A stretch of DNA of 64,000 bases from Buchnera aphidicola (Cinara cf. splendens/pseudotsugae 3390) (GTDB lineage Bacteria; Pseudomonadota; Gammaproteobacteria; Enterobacterales; Enterobacteriaceae): NCBI RefSeq assembly GCF_900698845.1, contig NZ_LR217692.1:372001-436000 (forward strand). Direction: 5' to 3'. Shown here in pieces: positions 23,462 through 34,386 of the stretch. A model generated the notes under the pieces. That model was given only the letters and a program-made list of their open reading frames with translations, was not told the origin of the DNA and did not search any database. The position numbers and the translations under genes are program-made. The first letter of the stretch is position 1; the number at the start of each line of letters is the position of its first letter.

Positions 23462-24094
23462 TTATTTTTCCTTAACAGAAGGTTTTAAAACTACATCGCT
23501 TCCAATATAACCAGGAATAGATCCTTTAATTAACATTATTTTTTTAATATCATCTATTTTAATAATGCTTAAATTTTGAATGGTAATACATGTATTACCT
23601 AAATGACCAGACATTTTTTTACCCTTAAAAACACGTCCGGGAGTTTGATTTTGACCAATCGAACCTGGAACACGATGAGATAAAGAATTTCCGTGAGTAG
23701 CATCTTGCATTCTAAAATTCCAGCGCTTAACTGTACCAGAAAATCCTTTTCCTTTTGAAACACCAGTTACATCTACTTGTTTCACGTTACTAAACGAATT
23801 AATAGTTATTCTTTGACCACATTTAAATTGCAATGCTTTTTTACATCTAAATTCCCATAAACCTCTACCTACAAAGGCTTTGTGTTTTAAAAAATGACCT
23901 TTTTCTGGTTTTAAAATATTATTTTTTTTTTTTATTCCTGTAGTTACTTGAACAGATTCATAATTATCTGTTTTTAACGATTTAATCTGTACTACAAAGT
24001 TATCTAGAACTTCTATCAAAGTTACTGGTATAGATAAACTGTCCTCTGTAAAAATACGCGTAATTCCTAATTTTTTTCCTACTAAACCTATCAT
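23462..24094 (-). CDS. rplC: Ribosomal protein L3
   Basis: 210 aa (E. coli 209). [19 protein letters not shown] start, signature [20 protein letters not shown] and the [20 protein letters not shown] loop reaching the peptidyl-transferase centre; the Gln that is methylated in E. coli L3 is present in GQNQTPG. Contains an A12 run near 23930 read in frame. Confidence 0.98.
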   Translation of the reverse strand: MIGLVGKKLGITRIFTEDSLSIPVTLIEVLDNFVVQIKSLKTDNYESVQVTTGIKKKNNILKPEKGHFLKHKAFVGRGLWEFRCKKALQFKCGQRITINSFSNVKQVDVTGVSKGKGFSGTVKRWNFRMQDATHGNSLSHRVPGSIGQNQTPGRVFKGKKMSGHLGNTCITIQNLSIIKIDDIKKIMLIKGSIPGYIGSDVVLKPSVKEK

Positions 24095-24145
24095 TTCTGA
24101 TTTACCTTTATTAATTGATAAATAAAATTGTATACTAAATTACTT

Positions 24146-24457
24146 TTAACCTAAACTAATTTGTACATCTACACCGGCAGCAAGATCTAGTCGCATTAAA
24201 GCATCTACAGTTTTTTCAGTTGGCTGAACAATATCAATTAATCGCTTATGAGTTCTAATTTCATATTGATCACGAGCATCTTTATTAACATGTGGAGATA
24301 TTAAAATAGTAAACCGTTCCTTTTTTGTAGGTAAAGGAATAGGGCCTAAAACTTTAGCACCAGTACGTTTTGCTGTATCTACAATTTCTATAGTAGATTG
24401 ATCAATTAAACGATAATCAAAAGCCTTTAAACGAATACGAATTCTTTGATTCTGCAT
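24146..24457 (-). CDS. rpsJ: Ribosomal protein S10
   Basis: 103 aa, E. coli length; S10/NusE also joins the NusB antitermination complex. [20 protein letters not shown] start and the [20 protein letters not shown] end. First gene of the S10 operon; AAAGGAG precedes the ATG. The 255-bp gap to tuf holds the tuf terminator and room for an S10 promoter, which I could not assign. Confidence 0.98.
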   Translation of the reverse strand: MQNQRIRIRLKAFDYRLIDQSTIEIVDTAKRTGAKVLGPIPLPTKKERFTILISPHVNKDARDQYEIRTHKRLIDIVQPTEKTVDALMRLDLAAGVDVQISLG

Positions 24458-24638
24458 AAATACAGCACTCCTTTATTTAAATAAAAATTATCCCTATAAA
24501 CTTCTCTTAAAAAAAATCAACATATTTATAAGTATGAATAATTCATTATAAAAAACGGGTTTAAAATTTTTACACACAACACAAAATATTAATTTTTAAA
24601 AGTAATTAAAATTAAATTTCTATTTATATTTTTGATAT

Positions 24639-24670
24639 GTCAAGAAAAGAGATAAAGCTCTATTCTTGAC
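24639..24670 (-). terminator. Hairpin downstream of tuf
   Basis: GTCAAGAA (24639-24646) pairs with TTCTTGAC (24663-24670) and an inner AGAG/CTCT extends the stem. It lies 43 bp after the tuf stop on the minus strand. The following sequence (ATATCAAAAATATAAA on the transcript) lacks a long T-run, so termination efficiency is uncertain. Could alternatively be an S10 leader element. Confidence 0.6.
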
Positions 24671-24712
24671 AAAACACAAAAACATTGATATATAATAAAA
24701 TTTATATTAATA

Positions 24713-25897
24713 TTATGCAATAACTTTTATAACTACACCTGCTCCAACCGTTCTACCTCCTTCTCGAATTGCAAAGCGTAATCCTTCAGACATAGCAATA
24801 GGATGTATTAAAGTTACTGTCATTTTTATGTTGTCACCAGGCATAACCATTTCTACATTCTCTGGTAATTCAATTGATCCTGTAACATCCGTAGTACGAA
24901 AATAAAATTGAGGACGATATCCTTTAAAAAAAGGAGTATGTCTTCCTCCTTCTTCTTTAGATAATACATATACTTCAGATTCAAATTTTAAATGAGGATG
25001 AATAGTACCAGGTTTAGCTAGAACTTGTCCGCGCTCAATATCATCACGTTTAGTTCCTCTTAATAAAATGCCAACATTTTCTCCAGCACGACCTTCATCC
25101 AACAATTTACGAAACATTTCTACCCCTGTGCATATTGTTTTAACTGTCGGTTTAATTCCTACAATTTCAATTTCTTCACCAACCTTTACAATACCTCGCT
25201 CAATACGCCCAGTTACTACTGTGCCTCTACCCGAAATAGAAAATACATCTTCTATTGGTAATAGAAAAGGAGCATCAATTGCTCTTGTTGGTATAGGAAT
25301 ATATTTATCTAAATGATTAGACAATTCAATAATTTTGTCTTCCCAAATTTTATCACCTTCTAAAGCTTTTAAAGCAGATCCTCTAACAATTGGAATATCA
25401 TCTCCTGGAAAATCATATTGTGTCAATAAATCACGTACTTCCATCTCTACTAATTCTAATAATTCTTCATCATCTACCATATCACATTTATTTAAAAAAA
25501 CGATAATATGCGGAACACCAACTTGTCTACCTAATAGGATGTGCTCACGAGTTTGCGGCATAGGACCATCGGTAGCAGCTACTACTAGAATCGCTCCATC
25601 CATTTGAGCAGCTCCAGTAATCATATTCTTTATATAATCTGCATGTCCAGGACAATCAACATGAGCATAATGACGAAGTTCTGTATCATATTCAACATGC
25701 GAAGTATTAATAGTAATTCCTCTAGCTTTCTCTTCTGGAGCATTGTCAATTTGTTCAAAAGCACAAGCTTTACCACCAAATCGTTTAGATAAAACAGTCG
25801 TAATAGCTGCTGTTAAAGTAGTTTTTCCATGATCCACATGTCCAATAGTTCCCACATTAATATGTGGTTTAGAACGATTAAATTTTTCTTTTGACAT
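24713..25897 (-). CDS. tuf: Elongation factor Tu
   Basis: GTPase delivering aminoacyl-tRNA. G1 GHVDHGKT (19-26), effector region with [13 protein letters not shown]3 DCPGHAD, G4 NKCD and G5 SALK are all intact; beta-barrel domains 2 and 3 are complete. 394 aa, E. coli length. Start MSKEKF at 25897. Only this copy is in the window, downstream of fusA as E. coli tufA is. Confidence 0.98.
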   Translation of the reverse strand: MSKEKFNRSKPHINVGTIGHVDHGKTTLTAAITTVLSKRFGGKACAFEQIDNAPEEKARGITINTSHVEYDTELRHYAHVDCPGHADYIKNMITGAAQMDGAILVVAATDGPMPQTREHILLGRQVGVPHIIVFLNKCDMVDDEELLELVEMEVRDLLTQYDFPGDDIPIVRGSALKALEGDKIWEDKIIELSNHLDKYIPIPTRAIDAPFLLPIEDVFSISGRGTVVTGRIERGIVKVGEEIEIVGIKPTVKTICTGVEMFRKLLDEGRAGENVGILLRGTKRDDIERGQVLAKPGTIHPHLKFESEVYVLSKEEGGRHTPFFKGYRPQFYFRTTDVTGSIELPENVEMVMPGDNIKMTVTLIHPIAMSEGLRFAIREGGRTVGAGVVIKVIA

Positions 25898-25974
25898 CAT
25901 TTATTCCTGTAGTTATTTAACTCATTTTTTAAAAACAATTACTCAAATTATTACATATTTTATAAAAAATAAGA

Positions 25975-28080
25975 TTATCGATTAGAGATAATATCTGTAC
26001 AAATTGTTTTTGGTGCTTCAGTATACTTTATAAATTCCATAGAATACGATGCTCTACCTTGTGTTTGAGAGCGTAAATCAGTTGCATATCCAAACATTTC
26101 AGACAAAGGAATGTGTGCTTTAATGTTTTTTCCACCTAAAGAATCATCTGTCATTCCTTCAATAATCCCTCTACGTCGATTAATATCTCCAATTACATCT
26201 CCCATGTATTCTCCAGGAGTTTCCACCTCTACTTGCATAATTGGTTCCAACAAAATTGGTTGTGCTTGTTTAAAAGCTGCCTTAAATGCATAAGAAGCAG
26301 CTAGCTTAAAAGCTAATTCAGAAGAATCTACATCATGATAAGAACCATCGTGTAAACGAATACCGATACCAACTACAGGATATCCTGCCAGTGGACCAGA
26401 TTTTAATTGTTCTTGTATACCTTTATCAATAGAAGAAATATACTCTCCAGGAATTACTCCACCTTTAATATCATTAATAAATGAATATCCAGAACTATTA
26501 GTTTTTAAAGGAAAAATATCAATTATAACATGTCCATACTGACCACGACCACCGGACTGTTTTATATGTTTACCTTCTACACCTACTACTTTAGTTAAAA
26601 TAGTTTCACGATAAGCAACTTGTGGTTTTCCAATATTTGCATCTACATTAAACTCACGCTTCATGCGATCAATTATAATCTCTAAGTGTAGTTCTCCCAT
26701 ACCTGCAACAATAGTTTGATTAGATTCATGATCTGTCCATACTCTAAAAGAAGGATCTTCTCTAGCCAGTCTATTTAAAGCAAGTCCCATTTTTTCTTGA
26801 TCAGCTTTAGTTTTTGGTTCTACAGCAATCGATATAACTGGTTCTGGAAAATCCATCTTTTCTAATATAACTGGATTCTTTACATCACACAATGTATCTC
26901 CTGTAGTAACATTTTTTAAACCAATAGCTGCAGCAATATCACCTGAATATACTACTTTAATTTCTTCACGTTTGTTTGCATGCATTTGTACAATTCGACC
27001 AAATCTTTCAGTATGATTTTTTACAGAGTTTAAAACTACATCTCCTGATCGAACGATACCAGAATAAACACGAAAAAAAGTTAAATTTCCTACAAAAGAA
27101 TCAGAAGCAATTTTAAAAGCAAGAGCAGAAAAAGGCTGTTTATCATTTAATTTACAGTTAGAAACAGAAACATCTTGGTCACGTATAAAATTTTTCATAT
27201 CATGAAGATCAGCTGGTGATGGTAAATATTCAATAATTGCATCTAATAAAGCCTGTACACCTTTATTTTTAAATGCTGAACCACATGTTATTAAAGTAAT
27301 TTCATTATTTAAAGCTCTCTTTCTTAATCCTAATTTAATATCATCTTCACTTAATTCTTCAGTTTGTAAATATTTTTCCATTAATTGATCATTTGCTTCA
27401 GCAGCAATTTCAACTAAATTCATGTGCCATTTTTTTGAAATAGATAATAATTCTTCCGGAATATCATAATATTTAAAAGTTACACCTTGATCTTTTTCAA
27501 GCCACTTAATAGCTTTCATTTTTATTAAATCAACTACGCCTTTAAAAGTTTCTTCTGAACCAATAGCTAATTGAATAGGTACCGCTACAGTATGTAGTCG
27601 AGTATGAATTTGATCTACTACTTTAAAAAAATCAGCACCTACTCGATCCATTTTATTTATAAAAGCAATACGAGGAACTTTATATTTATTCGCCTGTCTC
27701 CATACAGTTTCTGATTGTGGTTGTACTCCTCCTACAGCACAATAAATCATTACTACTCCATCTAATATTCTCATAGATCGTTCTACTTCAATTGTAAAGT
27801 CAACATGACCAGGAGTATCAATAATATTAATCCTGTGCGATAAAAATTGTTTAGCCATACCTGACCAAAAAGTGGTAGTTGCAGCAGAAGTAATAGTAAT
27901 ACCGCGTTCTTGTTCTTGAGCCATCCAATCCATTGTAGCTGCACCATCATGCACTTCGCCAATTTTATGATTAATTCCAGTATAAAACAATATACGTTCC
28001 GTTGTAGTGGTTTTACCTGCATCAATATGTGCACTAATACCAATATTCCGATACTGAGCAATCGGTGTTGTACGAGCCAT
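25975..28080 (-). CDS. fusA: Elongation factor G
   Basis: Translocase GTPase, 701 aa (E. coli 704). G1 [12 protein letters not shown] (from residue 17), G3 DTPGHVDF, G4 NKMDR, and domain [22 protein letters not shown] are conserved. Order rpsL-rpsG-fusA-tuf as in the str operon, with a 79-bp gap to rpsG and a 74-bp gap to tuf. Confidence 0.98.
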   Translation of the reverse strand: MARTTPIAQYRNIGISAHIDAGKTTTTERILFYTGINHKIGEVHDGAATMDWMAQEQERGITITSAATTTFWSGMAKQFLSHRINIIDTPGHVDFTIEVERSMRILDGVVMIYCAVGGVQPQSETVWRQANKYKVPRIAFINKMDRVGADFFKVVDQIHTRLHTVAVPIQLAIGSEETFKGVVDLIKMKAIKWLEKDQGVTFKYYDIPEELLSISKKWHMNLVEIAAEANDQLMEKYLQTEELSEDDIKLGLRKRALNNEITLITCGSAFKNKGVQALLDAIIEYLPSPADLHDMKNFIRDQDVSVSNCKLNDKQPFSALAFKIASDSFVGNLTFFRVYSGIVRSGDVVLNSVKNHTERFGRIVQMHANKREEIKVVYSGDIAAAIGLKNVTTGDTLCDVKNPVILEKMDFPEPVISIAVEPKTKADQEKMGLALNRLAREDPSFRVWTDHESNQTIVAGMGELHLEIIIDRMKREFNVDANIGKPQVAYRETILTKVVGVEGKHIKQSGGRGQYGHVIIDIFPLKTNSSGYSFINDIKGGVIPGEYISSIDKGIQEQLKSGPLAGYPVVGIGIRLHDGSYHDVDSSELAFKLAASYAFKAAFKQAQPILLEPIMQVEVETPGEYMGDVIGDINRRRGIIEGMTDDSLGGKNIKAHIPLSEMFGYATDLRSQTQGRASYSMEFIKYTEAPKTICTDIISNR

Positions 28081-28159
28081 AAAAATCCTCTTGCAAATCT
28101 GTTTTTTATAAAAATAAAAAATATATCGTTAAATAATGTAATTTTCAAAAAATATACAC

Positions 28160-28630
28160 TTACCAGCGATAATGAGCAAAAGCTTTATTCGCATCTGCCA
28201 TCTTATGAACTTCTTCACGTTTTCGAACCGCTGAACCTTTATTTCCTATAGCATCTAATAATTCATTAGTCAATCGAATTGACATAGATTTGTCTGTACG
28301 CTTACGAGCTGCAGCTACAATCCATCGCATAGCTAAAGCATTTTTTCTGGTTGGACGAACTTCAACTGGAACTTGATACGTCGATCCTCCTACACGACGA
28401 GATTTTACTTCTACTGATGGTTTAACATTATCTAAAGCTAAAATAAAAATATCTAATTCTTCTTTTTTTATTTTTTGAGAAACAGCTGATAAAGCTGAAT
28501 AAACGATATTTTCAGCAATAGATTTTTTACCGTCAACCATTAATATATTAATAAATTTAGCTAACAAATCTGAAGAAAATTTTGGATCAGGTAAAATTTT
28601 ACGCTGCCCTATTATACGACGACGAGGCAT
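28160..28630 (-). CDS. rpsG: Ribosomal protein S7
   Basis: Head-nucleating 16S-binding protein, 156 aa. [18 protein letters not shown] start and the signature of S7 ([20 protein letters not shown]). Str operon, 22 bp after rpsL. In E. coli S7 is the str operon's translational repressor; whether that holds here cannot be seen. Confidence 0.98.
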   Translation of the reverse strand: MPRRRIIGQRKILPDPKFSSDLLAKFINILMVDGKKSIAENIVYSALSAVSQKIKKEELDIFILALDNVKPSVEVKSRRVGGSTYQVPVEVRPTRKNALAMRWIVAAARKRTDKSMSIRLTNELLDAIGNKGSAVRKREEVHKMADANKAFAHYRW

Positions 28631-28652
28631 ATTAACACTCCTTAATAATATT

Positions 28653-29027
28653 TTATACTTTTAACTTCTTAACACCGTATTTAGATCGACTTTTTTTTCT
28701 ATCTTTAACACCAGAACAATCCAAGGAACCTCTAACTACATGATAACGAACACCGGGTAAATCTTTCACCCGACCACCTCGAATTAAAATCACTGAATGT
28801 TCTTGTAAATTATGTCCTTCACCCCCAATATATGCTGTAACTTCATAACCATTTGTTAATTTAACACGACATACTTTTCTTAATGCAGAATTCGGTTTTT
28901 TGGGAGTGGTTGTATATACTCGTGTACAGACACCTCTTCGTTGAGGACATCCGGATAAAGCAGGAACATTTGTTTTGATTATTTTTCGGATCCTAGGAGT
29001 ACGGACCAGTTGATTAATTGTAGACAT
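28653..29027 (-). CDS. rpsL: Ribosomal protein S12
   Basis: Decoding-centre protein, 124 aa as in E. coli. [20 protein letters not shown] and [14 protein letters not shown] are conserved with Lys at the streptomycin-determining positions (KKPNS and RVKDLPG). First gene of the str operon; the 112-bp gap to tusB leaves room for a promoter. Confidence 0.98.
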   Translation of the reverse strand: MSTINQLVRTPRIRKIIKTNVPALSGCPQRRGVCTRVYTTTPKKPNSALRKVCRVKLTNGYEVTAYIGGEGHNLQEHSVILIRGGRVKDLPGVRYHVVRGSLDCSGVKDRKKSRSKYGVKKLKV

Positions 29028-29139
29028 ACATTCTCCAAAATACTTTATTTTAAAAATTCACTAAAAAAACCTCTAACTATATCTAAAATTAGATAAATAT
29101 TACGATATTCTACTTATATAAAATAATTTATTACAATAC

Positions 29140-29430
29140 TTACCAAGTCATATTAGAGGTATGACCATACGTTAAAAAAACAAAACTTTCATAATTTAAT
29201 AAAATTAAATTATTTTTTTTATTTTTTTGTAATAATCCTCTAGCAAATAAATCATTTTCCAAGAAATAAATTAAATTAAAATTTTTATATATTTTTTTTA
29301 AATAAGAATCATTAATCACACTTAGTATTACACCATCCTGAATACATATTAAATCATCAAATTTAGAGCTAAAAGACAACAAAGAAGGTATAGATATTCG
29401 ATATGGAGAATTTAATAAAATATGTAACAT
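29140..29430 (-). CDS. tusB: TusB, tRNA 2-thiouridine sulfur relay
   Basis: Subunit of the TusBCD heterohexamer that passes sulfur toward MnmA for 2-thiolation of U34 in Lys, Glu and Gln tRNAs. 96 aa from ATG 29430 (MLHILLNSPY); E. coli TusB is 95 aa starting MLHTLHRSPW. LIARGL-like LFARGLLQ and the end TSNMTW (QMAW in E. coli) match. A TTG directly after the tusC stop gives a four-residue longer alternative. Confidence 0.93.
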   Translation of the reverse strand: MLHILLNSPYRISIPSLLSFSSKFDDLICIQDGVILSVINDSYLKKIYKNFNLIYFLENDLFARGLLQKNKKNNLILLNYESFVFLTYGHTSNMTW

Positions 29431-29442
29431 ATTATTTGACAA

Positions 29443-29802
29443 TCACCATTTTACAATAAAATCAAATTGATTGATTTGACTTTTAATACAAGATTTATTT
29501 AAAAATTCTACTGGTAATAAAAAGTCATCATAATCTTTAAAACCGCGTTGATAAGCTGATCTTTTACAAAAAAAAAAGTTTTTTATTCCATATAAAAGCA
29601 AAACCTTAAATGAAAGAGAATAATTATGTAGTTTAACTAATTCTGGTTTTTGATGTAATGTTAATTGAAATACACCATCATCAATAAAAAAAAGAGCAAT
29701 TTTCTTGCAACTAAATGAGCAAGAAATAACAAAATCAAGCCCTTCTCTACTGAGATTATCTCCATATGGAGCACTAGAAAAAACAAAAGCTATTGATTTC
29801 AT
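29443..29802 (-). CDS. tusC: TusC, tRNA 2-thiouridine sulfur relay
   Basis: DsrF-like subunit, 119 aa, as in E. coli. IAFVFSSAPYGDNLSREGLD is the conserved N-terminus; KRSAYQRGF corresponds to the E. coli SLRERGL helix region. Sandwiched between tusD and tusB with minimal spacing, as in the E. coli yheNML cluster upstream of rpsL. Confidence 0.93.
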   Translation of the reverse strand: MKSIAFVFSSAPYGDNLSREGLDFVISCSFSCKKIALFFIDDGVFQLTLHQKPELVKLHNYSLSFKVLLLYGIKNFFFCKRSAYQRGFKDYDDFLLPVEFLNKSCIKSQINQFDFIVKW

Positions 29803-29825
29803 AAAAAATAAATATATTTCTAAAA

Positions 29826-30212
29826 TTAAAATTGCACAATACGATCACAGGTATGTATAGAAAAAGATAATTCCATCAATGTTACACATTTAAAAAAAGA
29901 AGAAAAAATTTTTTGATAATTTTTGATCTTTTTGGTAGATTCATTTGACAAAATTCCTCTCCTGCAAGCAGAGCTGGGACAAATACATAGCTGAATATTG
30001 TAAGTTTTTTTCAAACTAATCCATCCATTTAAAACATTAAATTCATTACTTGGAAGATTAATCATACTATTAGAATTATATACTCCAGAAGCATAAAAAA
30101 AAATTTTGCTAACACTAAAATTTAGTTCAAGAACAGATTTTGAAAATAAAAAAGCACTTATAGAATTTTGAGTATCATAAGGAGGACCAGTAACAATTAC
30201 TATGTAATTCAT
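29826..30212 (-). CDS. tusD: TusD, sulfur-carrying subunit
   Basis: DsrE-like subunit that carries the persulfide. 128 aa, E. coli length. IVIVTGPPYDTQNSISAFLF start, GVYNSNSMINLPSNEF, and the active-site Cys at about residue 78 in ICPSSACRRG (ICVAAALRRG in E. coli). Ends TCDRIVQF like E. coli TCDRVVQF. The cluster with S12, S7 and EF genes is the enteric arrangement. TusE is not in the window. Confidence 0.95.
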   Translation of the reverse strand: MNYIVIVTGPPYDTQNSISAFLFSKSVLELNFSVSKIFFYASGVYNSNSMINLPSNEFNVLNGWISLKKTYNIQLCICPSSACRRGILSNESTKKIKNYQKIFSSFFKCVTLMELSFSIHTCDRIVQF

Positions 30213-30453
30213 ATTATGACCATATTAATAAACTTGTTCTTATTTATAATTAATGTAATTTACATTTTTGATACAAAAAAAATACCAAAAATAACAATAA
30301 GTTTTAATATTTAACAACAAAAATCATTATTTTAACATTTAATACAATAATTGATATTATTTCAGTTACTAAGCATATAAAAGTAATAATGTATTATACG
30401 TGAAAAAATAATTAAATATTATAATTATTTTATATAAGATAAAATTTCTTAAT

Positions 30454-31482
30454 TCATAAATTTAAAACGCGAAAAACATTATATAATTTTTTTGAACTGT
30501 ATTTTAAAGCATTTTTTTTACCATGTATTAAAATGTCAATCAAATAATCTTCATCTTTTCTGAATTTATAGTATAAAGCTTGTATTTCAGAAATAAAGTT
30601 ACATACAATATCTGATAGTTTTTTTTTAAAACTAGAATATTGACAATTTTTAAATTCATTTTCTAATATTGAAATTTTTTTACTTGTAATACAAGAAAAA
30701 ATAGACAATAAATTAGATACTCCTGGTTTATTAAAAATATCGTAACGAATACAATCAGAAGAATAGTCAGAATCCGTTAATGCACGTTGCAATTTCAAAC
30801 GTATAGAATCAATATTCTCAAGTAAAAATATCGTGTTATTAACATTATTATCCGATTTTGACATTTTTTTTTCTGGATTCTGTAAAGCCATTATTTTATT
30901 ACCTATGGGTAACATTAAAATATCTGGAATAACAAAAATATTTCCATATATAGCATTAAAACGACGAGCAATTTTTTGAACTAATTCTAAATGTTGTTTT
31001 TGATCTAAACCTACTAAAACACAATTTGTATGATATAATAAAATATCAGCAGCCATTAAAACAGGGTAACAAAACAAAGATAAATCAATAGTCGTATTTT
31101 TCAGCAAAAATCTTTGTTTAAATTGAGTCATACGGGATAACTCACCAAAATAAACAAAATTACTCAAAATCCAGTATAATTGGCTATGCGTATGTACATA
31201 TGATTGCACAAAAATCGTACTACTATCAGGATCAACACCACATGATAAAAACAATGCCACCATATCTAGTATGTTAGTAGAAAAATTATTTTTTGTGCTA
31301 TTTTCATTCCTATTTCTGGAGTAAGCGGTTAAAGCATGTAAATCAGCAATACAAAAGAAACATTTATATTTTTTTTGTATATATTCCCAGTGACACATAG
31401 TTCCACAGTAATTACCCAAGGTAGGCCAACCTGTAGGTTGAATTCCTGTAAACATAATATCTTTTTTTTTAGTATCTAACAT
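30454..31482 (-). CDS. trpS: Tryptophanyl-tRNA synthetase
   Basis: Class I synthetase for Trp. TGIQPTGWPTLGNYCG carries the HIGH-equivalent (TLGN), and EKKMSKSD is the KMSKS loop. 342 aa (E. coli 334). Neighbours trpS-rpe-aroB-aroK keep the E. coli dam-region order (aroK-aroB-damX-dam-rpe-gph-trpS) with damX, dam and gph missing. Confidence 0.97.
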   Translation of the reverse strand: MLDTKKKDIMFTGIQPTGWPTLGNYCGTMCHWEYIQKKYKCFFCIADLHALTAYSRNRNENSTKNNFSTNILDMVALFLSCGVDPDSSTIFVQSYVHTHSQLYWILSNFVYFGELSRMTQFKQRFLLKNTTIDLSLFCYPVLMAADILLYHTNCVLVGLDQKQHLELVQKIARRFNAIYGNIFVIPDILMLPIGNKIMALQNPEKKMSKSDNNVNNTIFLLENIDSIRLKLQRALTDSDYSSDCIRYDIFNKPGVSNLLSIFSCITSKKISILENEFKNCQYSSFKKKLSDIVCNFISEIQALYYKFRKDEDYLIDILIHGKKNALKYSSKKLYNVFRVLNL

Positions 31483-31544
31483 ATAAAAAAAACCTTAAAA
31501 ATTTTTAAAAATAAATAATATTTATTGACTACGTACGCTAAAAA

Positions 31545-32213
31545 TTAATTATCTATAATAATACCTGTTAATTTTCTTATTGTTTTTAAATAATCATCTG
31601 AATGAAAAATAGCAGAACCAACAACTACATAATCAGCACCTGATCGTATTACACTTACAACATTAGATAAGCTAATCCCTCCATCTACCGATAATAAAAT
31701 ATTTTTTTGACTTTTATCAATCAAAGATCGTACTTGTTGAATTTTTTTTAAAACATACGTCAAAAATTTTTGACCACCAAAACCGGGATTTACAGCCATT
31801 ACTAAAATTAAATCTAATTCATCAATCACATAATCTAAAAAATGCAATGAAGTAGATGGATTTAAAGCTAAACCAACACCACAATCTATTTTTTTGATTA
31901 GTTGTATAGTTCTATCTAAATGATTAGTAGATTCGGGATGAATCGTAATAAACTGTACGTTTAAATTTGCAAATGAAGAAATCAACGAGTCAACCGGAGA
32001 AGCCATTAAATGAACATCAAAAAATACTTTCATTCCGCTATTTTTTATTGATTTTAATATCATAGATCCCATTGTGAGATTAGAAACATAATGATTATCC
32101 ATAACATCAAAATGAATTAAATTACATCCTGCTTTAAGAACTTCCTGTATTTCTTTTCCTAATCGACAAAAATTTGCAGACAAAATAGATGGAACCACTA
32201 CAACACGTTTCAT
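31545..32213 (-). CDS. rpe: Ribulose-phosphate 3-epimerase
   Basis: TIM-barrel enzyme of the pentose phosphate pathway. VVVPSILSANFCRLGKE start with the catalytic region HFDVMDNHYVSNLT, MAVNPGFGGQKF and SVDGGIS containing the second catalytic Asp. 222 aa (E. coli 225). Transcribed between aroB and trpS. Confidence 0.97.
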   Translation of the reverse strand: MKRVVVVPSILSANFCRLGKEIQEVLKAGCNLIHFDVMDNHYVSNLTMGSMILKSIKNSGMKVFFDVHLMASPVDSLISSFANLNVQFITIHPESTNHLDRTIQLIKKIDCGVGLALNPSTSLHFLDYVIDELDLILVMAVNPGFGGQKFLTYVLKKIQQVRSLIDKSQKNILLSVDGGISLSNVVSVIRSGADYVVVGSAIFHSDDYLKTIRKLTGIIIDN

Positions 32214-32341
32214 GAATTTCCTTAATCATTACTATTCTTATATTTAAATAAACAATTCTATTTTATAAATAAAAAATAAAATTTATTTATATCAATTAAA
32301 ATAAAAGTTTTATATTATATAAACAATACTAATTATTAAAA

Positions 32342-33439
32342 TTAATGCTTATCTTCTTGAAATTTTTTTATAAATCGTAATATACTAGTGTTTTCAATAG
32401 AAGAAAACAATTGTACTTTTCCAATAGAAACAGGAAGAATTAATCGTATCTTTCCAGATAATACTTTTTTATCTCGTAACATAAATTCAAGATAATCCTG
32501 TGGCAACATACCTTTGGGACCTTTAATTGGTAAACCTATTCTATAAAAAATAGTTTTTATTCTAGAGAAATAATCTTTATGTAACATATTTAATTGAACA
32601 GATAAATATGCTGAAATTACAATACCTACAGAAACTGCTTCTCCATGTAACCATTTACCATATCCAATATACGCTTCAATAGCGTGTGCAAAACTATGTC
32701 CTAAATTTAAAAACAATCGTAAATTACTTTCTTTTTCATCAGCTTCAATAACCAAAGCTTTTAATTCACAACATTTTTTTATACAATATAATAAAGTGTC
32801 TTTTTGTAATTGTAATATTTTAAAACAATTTTTTTCTAGCCATATGAAAAATTCATGGTCAAAAATAATAGCGTATTTAATAATCTCTGCCATTCCAGAA
32901 ATTATATGTTCTCTTGGTAGAGTTGATAAAAACTCAATATCAATCAGCACTCCTTTAGGTTGCCAAAAAGAACCAATCATATTCTTACCTAATATATGAT
33001 TAACTCCTGTTTTTCCTCCAATAGAAGCATCTACTTGAGCCAATAAAGTAGTCGGTACTTGAAAAAAATTAACTCCCCTTTGATAAATAGAAGCAACAAA
33101 ACCAGTAATATCTCCTACTACCCCTCCTCCTATTGCAATTAATATTACATCTCTTCCATATAATTTTTTTAGTAAAAAAGATATAATATTTTCAACTTCT
33201 TTTAAATTTTTATAACACTCACCATCTGGAATACTAAAAATAGGTATATTTTTTATATTTTTATTAATACTATAATATTTATTTTTTAAAATTACATTTT
33301 TAATAGTATTATTTGTAATAATAACACTATTTGTATTATTCAAAAAAATAGTCGATATAAAAAAATTTTTTAATATATTGAAACCAATGCTGATATCATA
33401 ACTACTATTCATTAAATTAACATGCACTTTATCTACCAT
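32342..33439 (-). CDS. aroB: 3-dehydroquinate synthase
   Basis: NAD- and Zn-dependent second step of the shikimate pathway. GGGVVGDITGFVASIYQRG is the nucleotide/substrate core; NLGHSFAHAIEA and WLHGEAVSVG supply Zn-binding histidines. 365 aa (E. coli 362). ATG 33439 (MVDKVHVNL) chosen over the non-conserved TTG at 33448. Lies 38 bp after aroK. Confidence 0.97.
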   Translation of the reverse strand: MVDKVHVNLMNSSYDISIGFNILKNFFISTIFLNNTNSVIITNNTIKNVILKNKYYSINKNIKNIPIFSIPDGECYKNLKEVENIISFLLKKLYGRDVILIAIGGGVVGDITGFVASIYQRGVNFFQVPTTLLAQVDASIGGKTGVNHILGKNMIGSFWQPKGVLIDIEFLSTLPREHIISGMAEIIKYAIIFDHEFFIWLEKNCFKILQLQKDTLLYCIKKCCELKALVIEADEKESNLRLFLNLGHSFAHAIEAYIGYGKWLHGEAVSVGIVISAYLSVQLNMLHKDYFSRIKTIFYRIGLPIKGPKGMLPQDYLEFMLRDKKVLSGKIRLILPVSIGKVQLFSSIENTSILRFIKKFQEDKH

Positions 33440-33477
33440 ACTTACCAACCTATATTACACTTAAAAAAAAATAAAAT

Positions 33478-34020
33478 TTAATTGATTTTGTTAAAACCAT
33501 AAAAAAATCGCATGATATTCGAAGCTATACATGGAATATCATTATTAACTGTATCAACAATAAAATCAGACATCTTTTTATATATTGGATTACGAATAAC
33601 TGATAATGATCGTAATATATTCTCATTATTATTACTGTTTAAAGATAGCAAAGGTCTTTTTTTATCCATATTAGTTCGTATTAATTGTTCTTTTATTGAA
33701 GTGCGTAAATATATAACAACACCTCTAGATTGTAATAAATCCCTAGATTTTAATGAAAGTATTGATCCACCTCCTGTAGATAGTATTATACCGGTTTTAT
33801 TCGTTAACTCATTAATAATTTTTTCTTCTCGTATACGAAATTCAGATTCTCCTTCTACTTCAAACACCCAATCTATATCTACACCAGTTCTTTTTTCAAT
33901 TTCAAAATCAGAATCATAAAAAAACATGTCTAGAGCTTGGGATAAATAGCGACCTACAGTACTTTTTCCAGCTCCCATAGGCCCAATCAAAAAAATATTT
34001 TTTTTTTTATCGCTATTCAT
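33478..34020 (-). CDS. aroK: Shikimate kinase I
   Basis: Phosphorylates shikimate. IFLIGPMGAGKSTVGRYL holds the P-loop, YDSDFEIEKRTG the shikimate-binding Asp, STGGGS the second substrate motif and KKRPLL the lid. 180 aa (E. coli 173). Start at 34020, with AAGGGA 8-10 nt upstream, decides against the TTG at 34035. aroK-aroB order as in E. coli. Confidence 0.97.
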   Translation of the reverse strand: MNSDKKKNIFLIGPMGAGKSTVGRYLSQALDMFFYDSDFEIEKRTGVDIDWVFEVEGESEFRIREEKIINELTNKTGIILSTGGGSILSLKSRDLLQSRGVVIYLRTSIKEQLIRTNMDKKRPLLSLNSNNNENILRSLSVIRNPIYKKMSDFIVDTVNNDIPCIASNIMRFFYGFNKIN

Positions 34021-34172
34021 GGTAGTTCCCTTCAATAATAAATGTTATTCAAAACCAAAAATTTATACTAAATAAATATTTTTAATAATAAAATACCACA
34101 TTATATTACGAAGTAATATAAAAAATAAGCATAATATATATCATGTGGATTATAAGAATATAATAAAAAAAC

Positions 34173-34201
34173 TTGATTTTAAAAATACTTTTTAATATGA
34201 T
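34173..34201 (+). promoter_or_regulatory. Sigma-70 promoter of tRNA-Ser
   Basis: -35 TTGATT (34173-34178) and -10 TATGAT (34196-34201) with a 17-bp spacer. The tRNA begins 38 bp after the -10, so a start near 34208 gives a short leader of about 30 nt. Confidence 0.65.
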
Positions 34202-34238
34202 TGTACTATCATAAATAATTATTTATATACAATCTCAA

Positions 34239-34325
34239 GGTGAGATGTCCGAGTGGTTTAAGGAGCACGCCTGGAAAGCGTGTATACAATAAAATGTATC
34301 AAGGGTTCGAATCCCTTTCTCACCA
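34239..34325 (+). tRNA. serX: tRNA-Ser(GGA)
   Basis: Class II tRNA with long variable arm. GGTGAGATGTCCGAGTGG start; anticodon loop CTGGAAA gives GGA; T-arm GGGTTCGAATCCC; acceptor 3' strand CTCACC. Very close to E. coli serX. CCA not encoded (ATA follows). Confidence 0.95.
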
Positions 34326-34386
34326 TATACACACACATTTATATCAATTTTTAAAATAATCAAAAAAACATAAAATTATATTTATA

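Noticed and set aside
25068-25792. Three antisense open frames of 60-90 codons opposite tuf
   Set aside because: Shadow frames caused by the conserved codon pattern of tuf; Ser/Thr-rich sequence with no homology.
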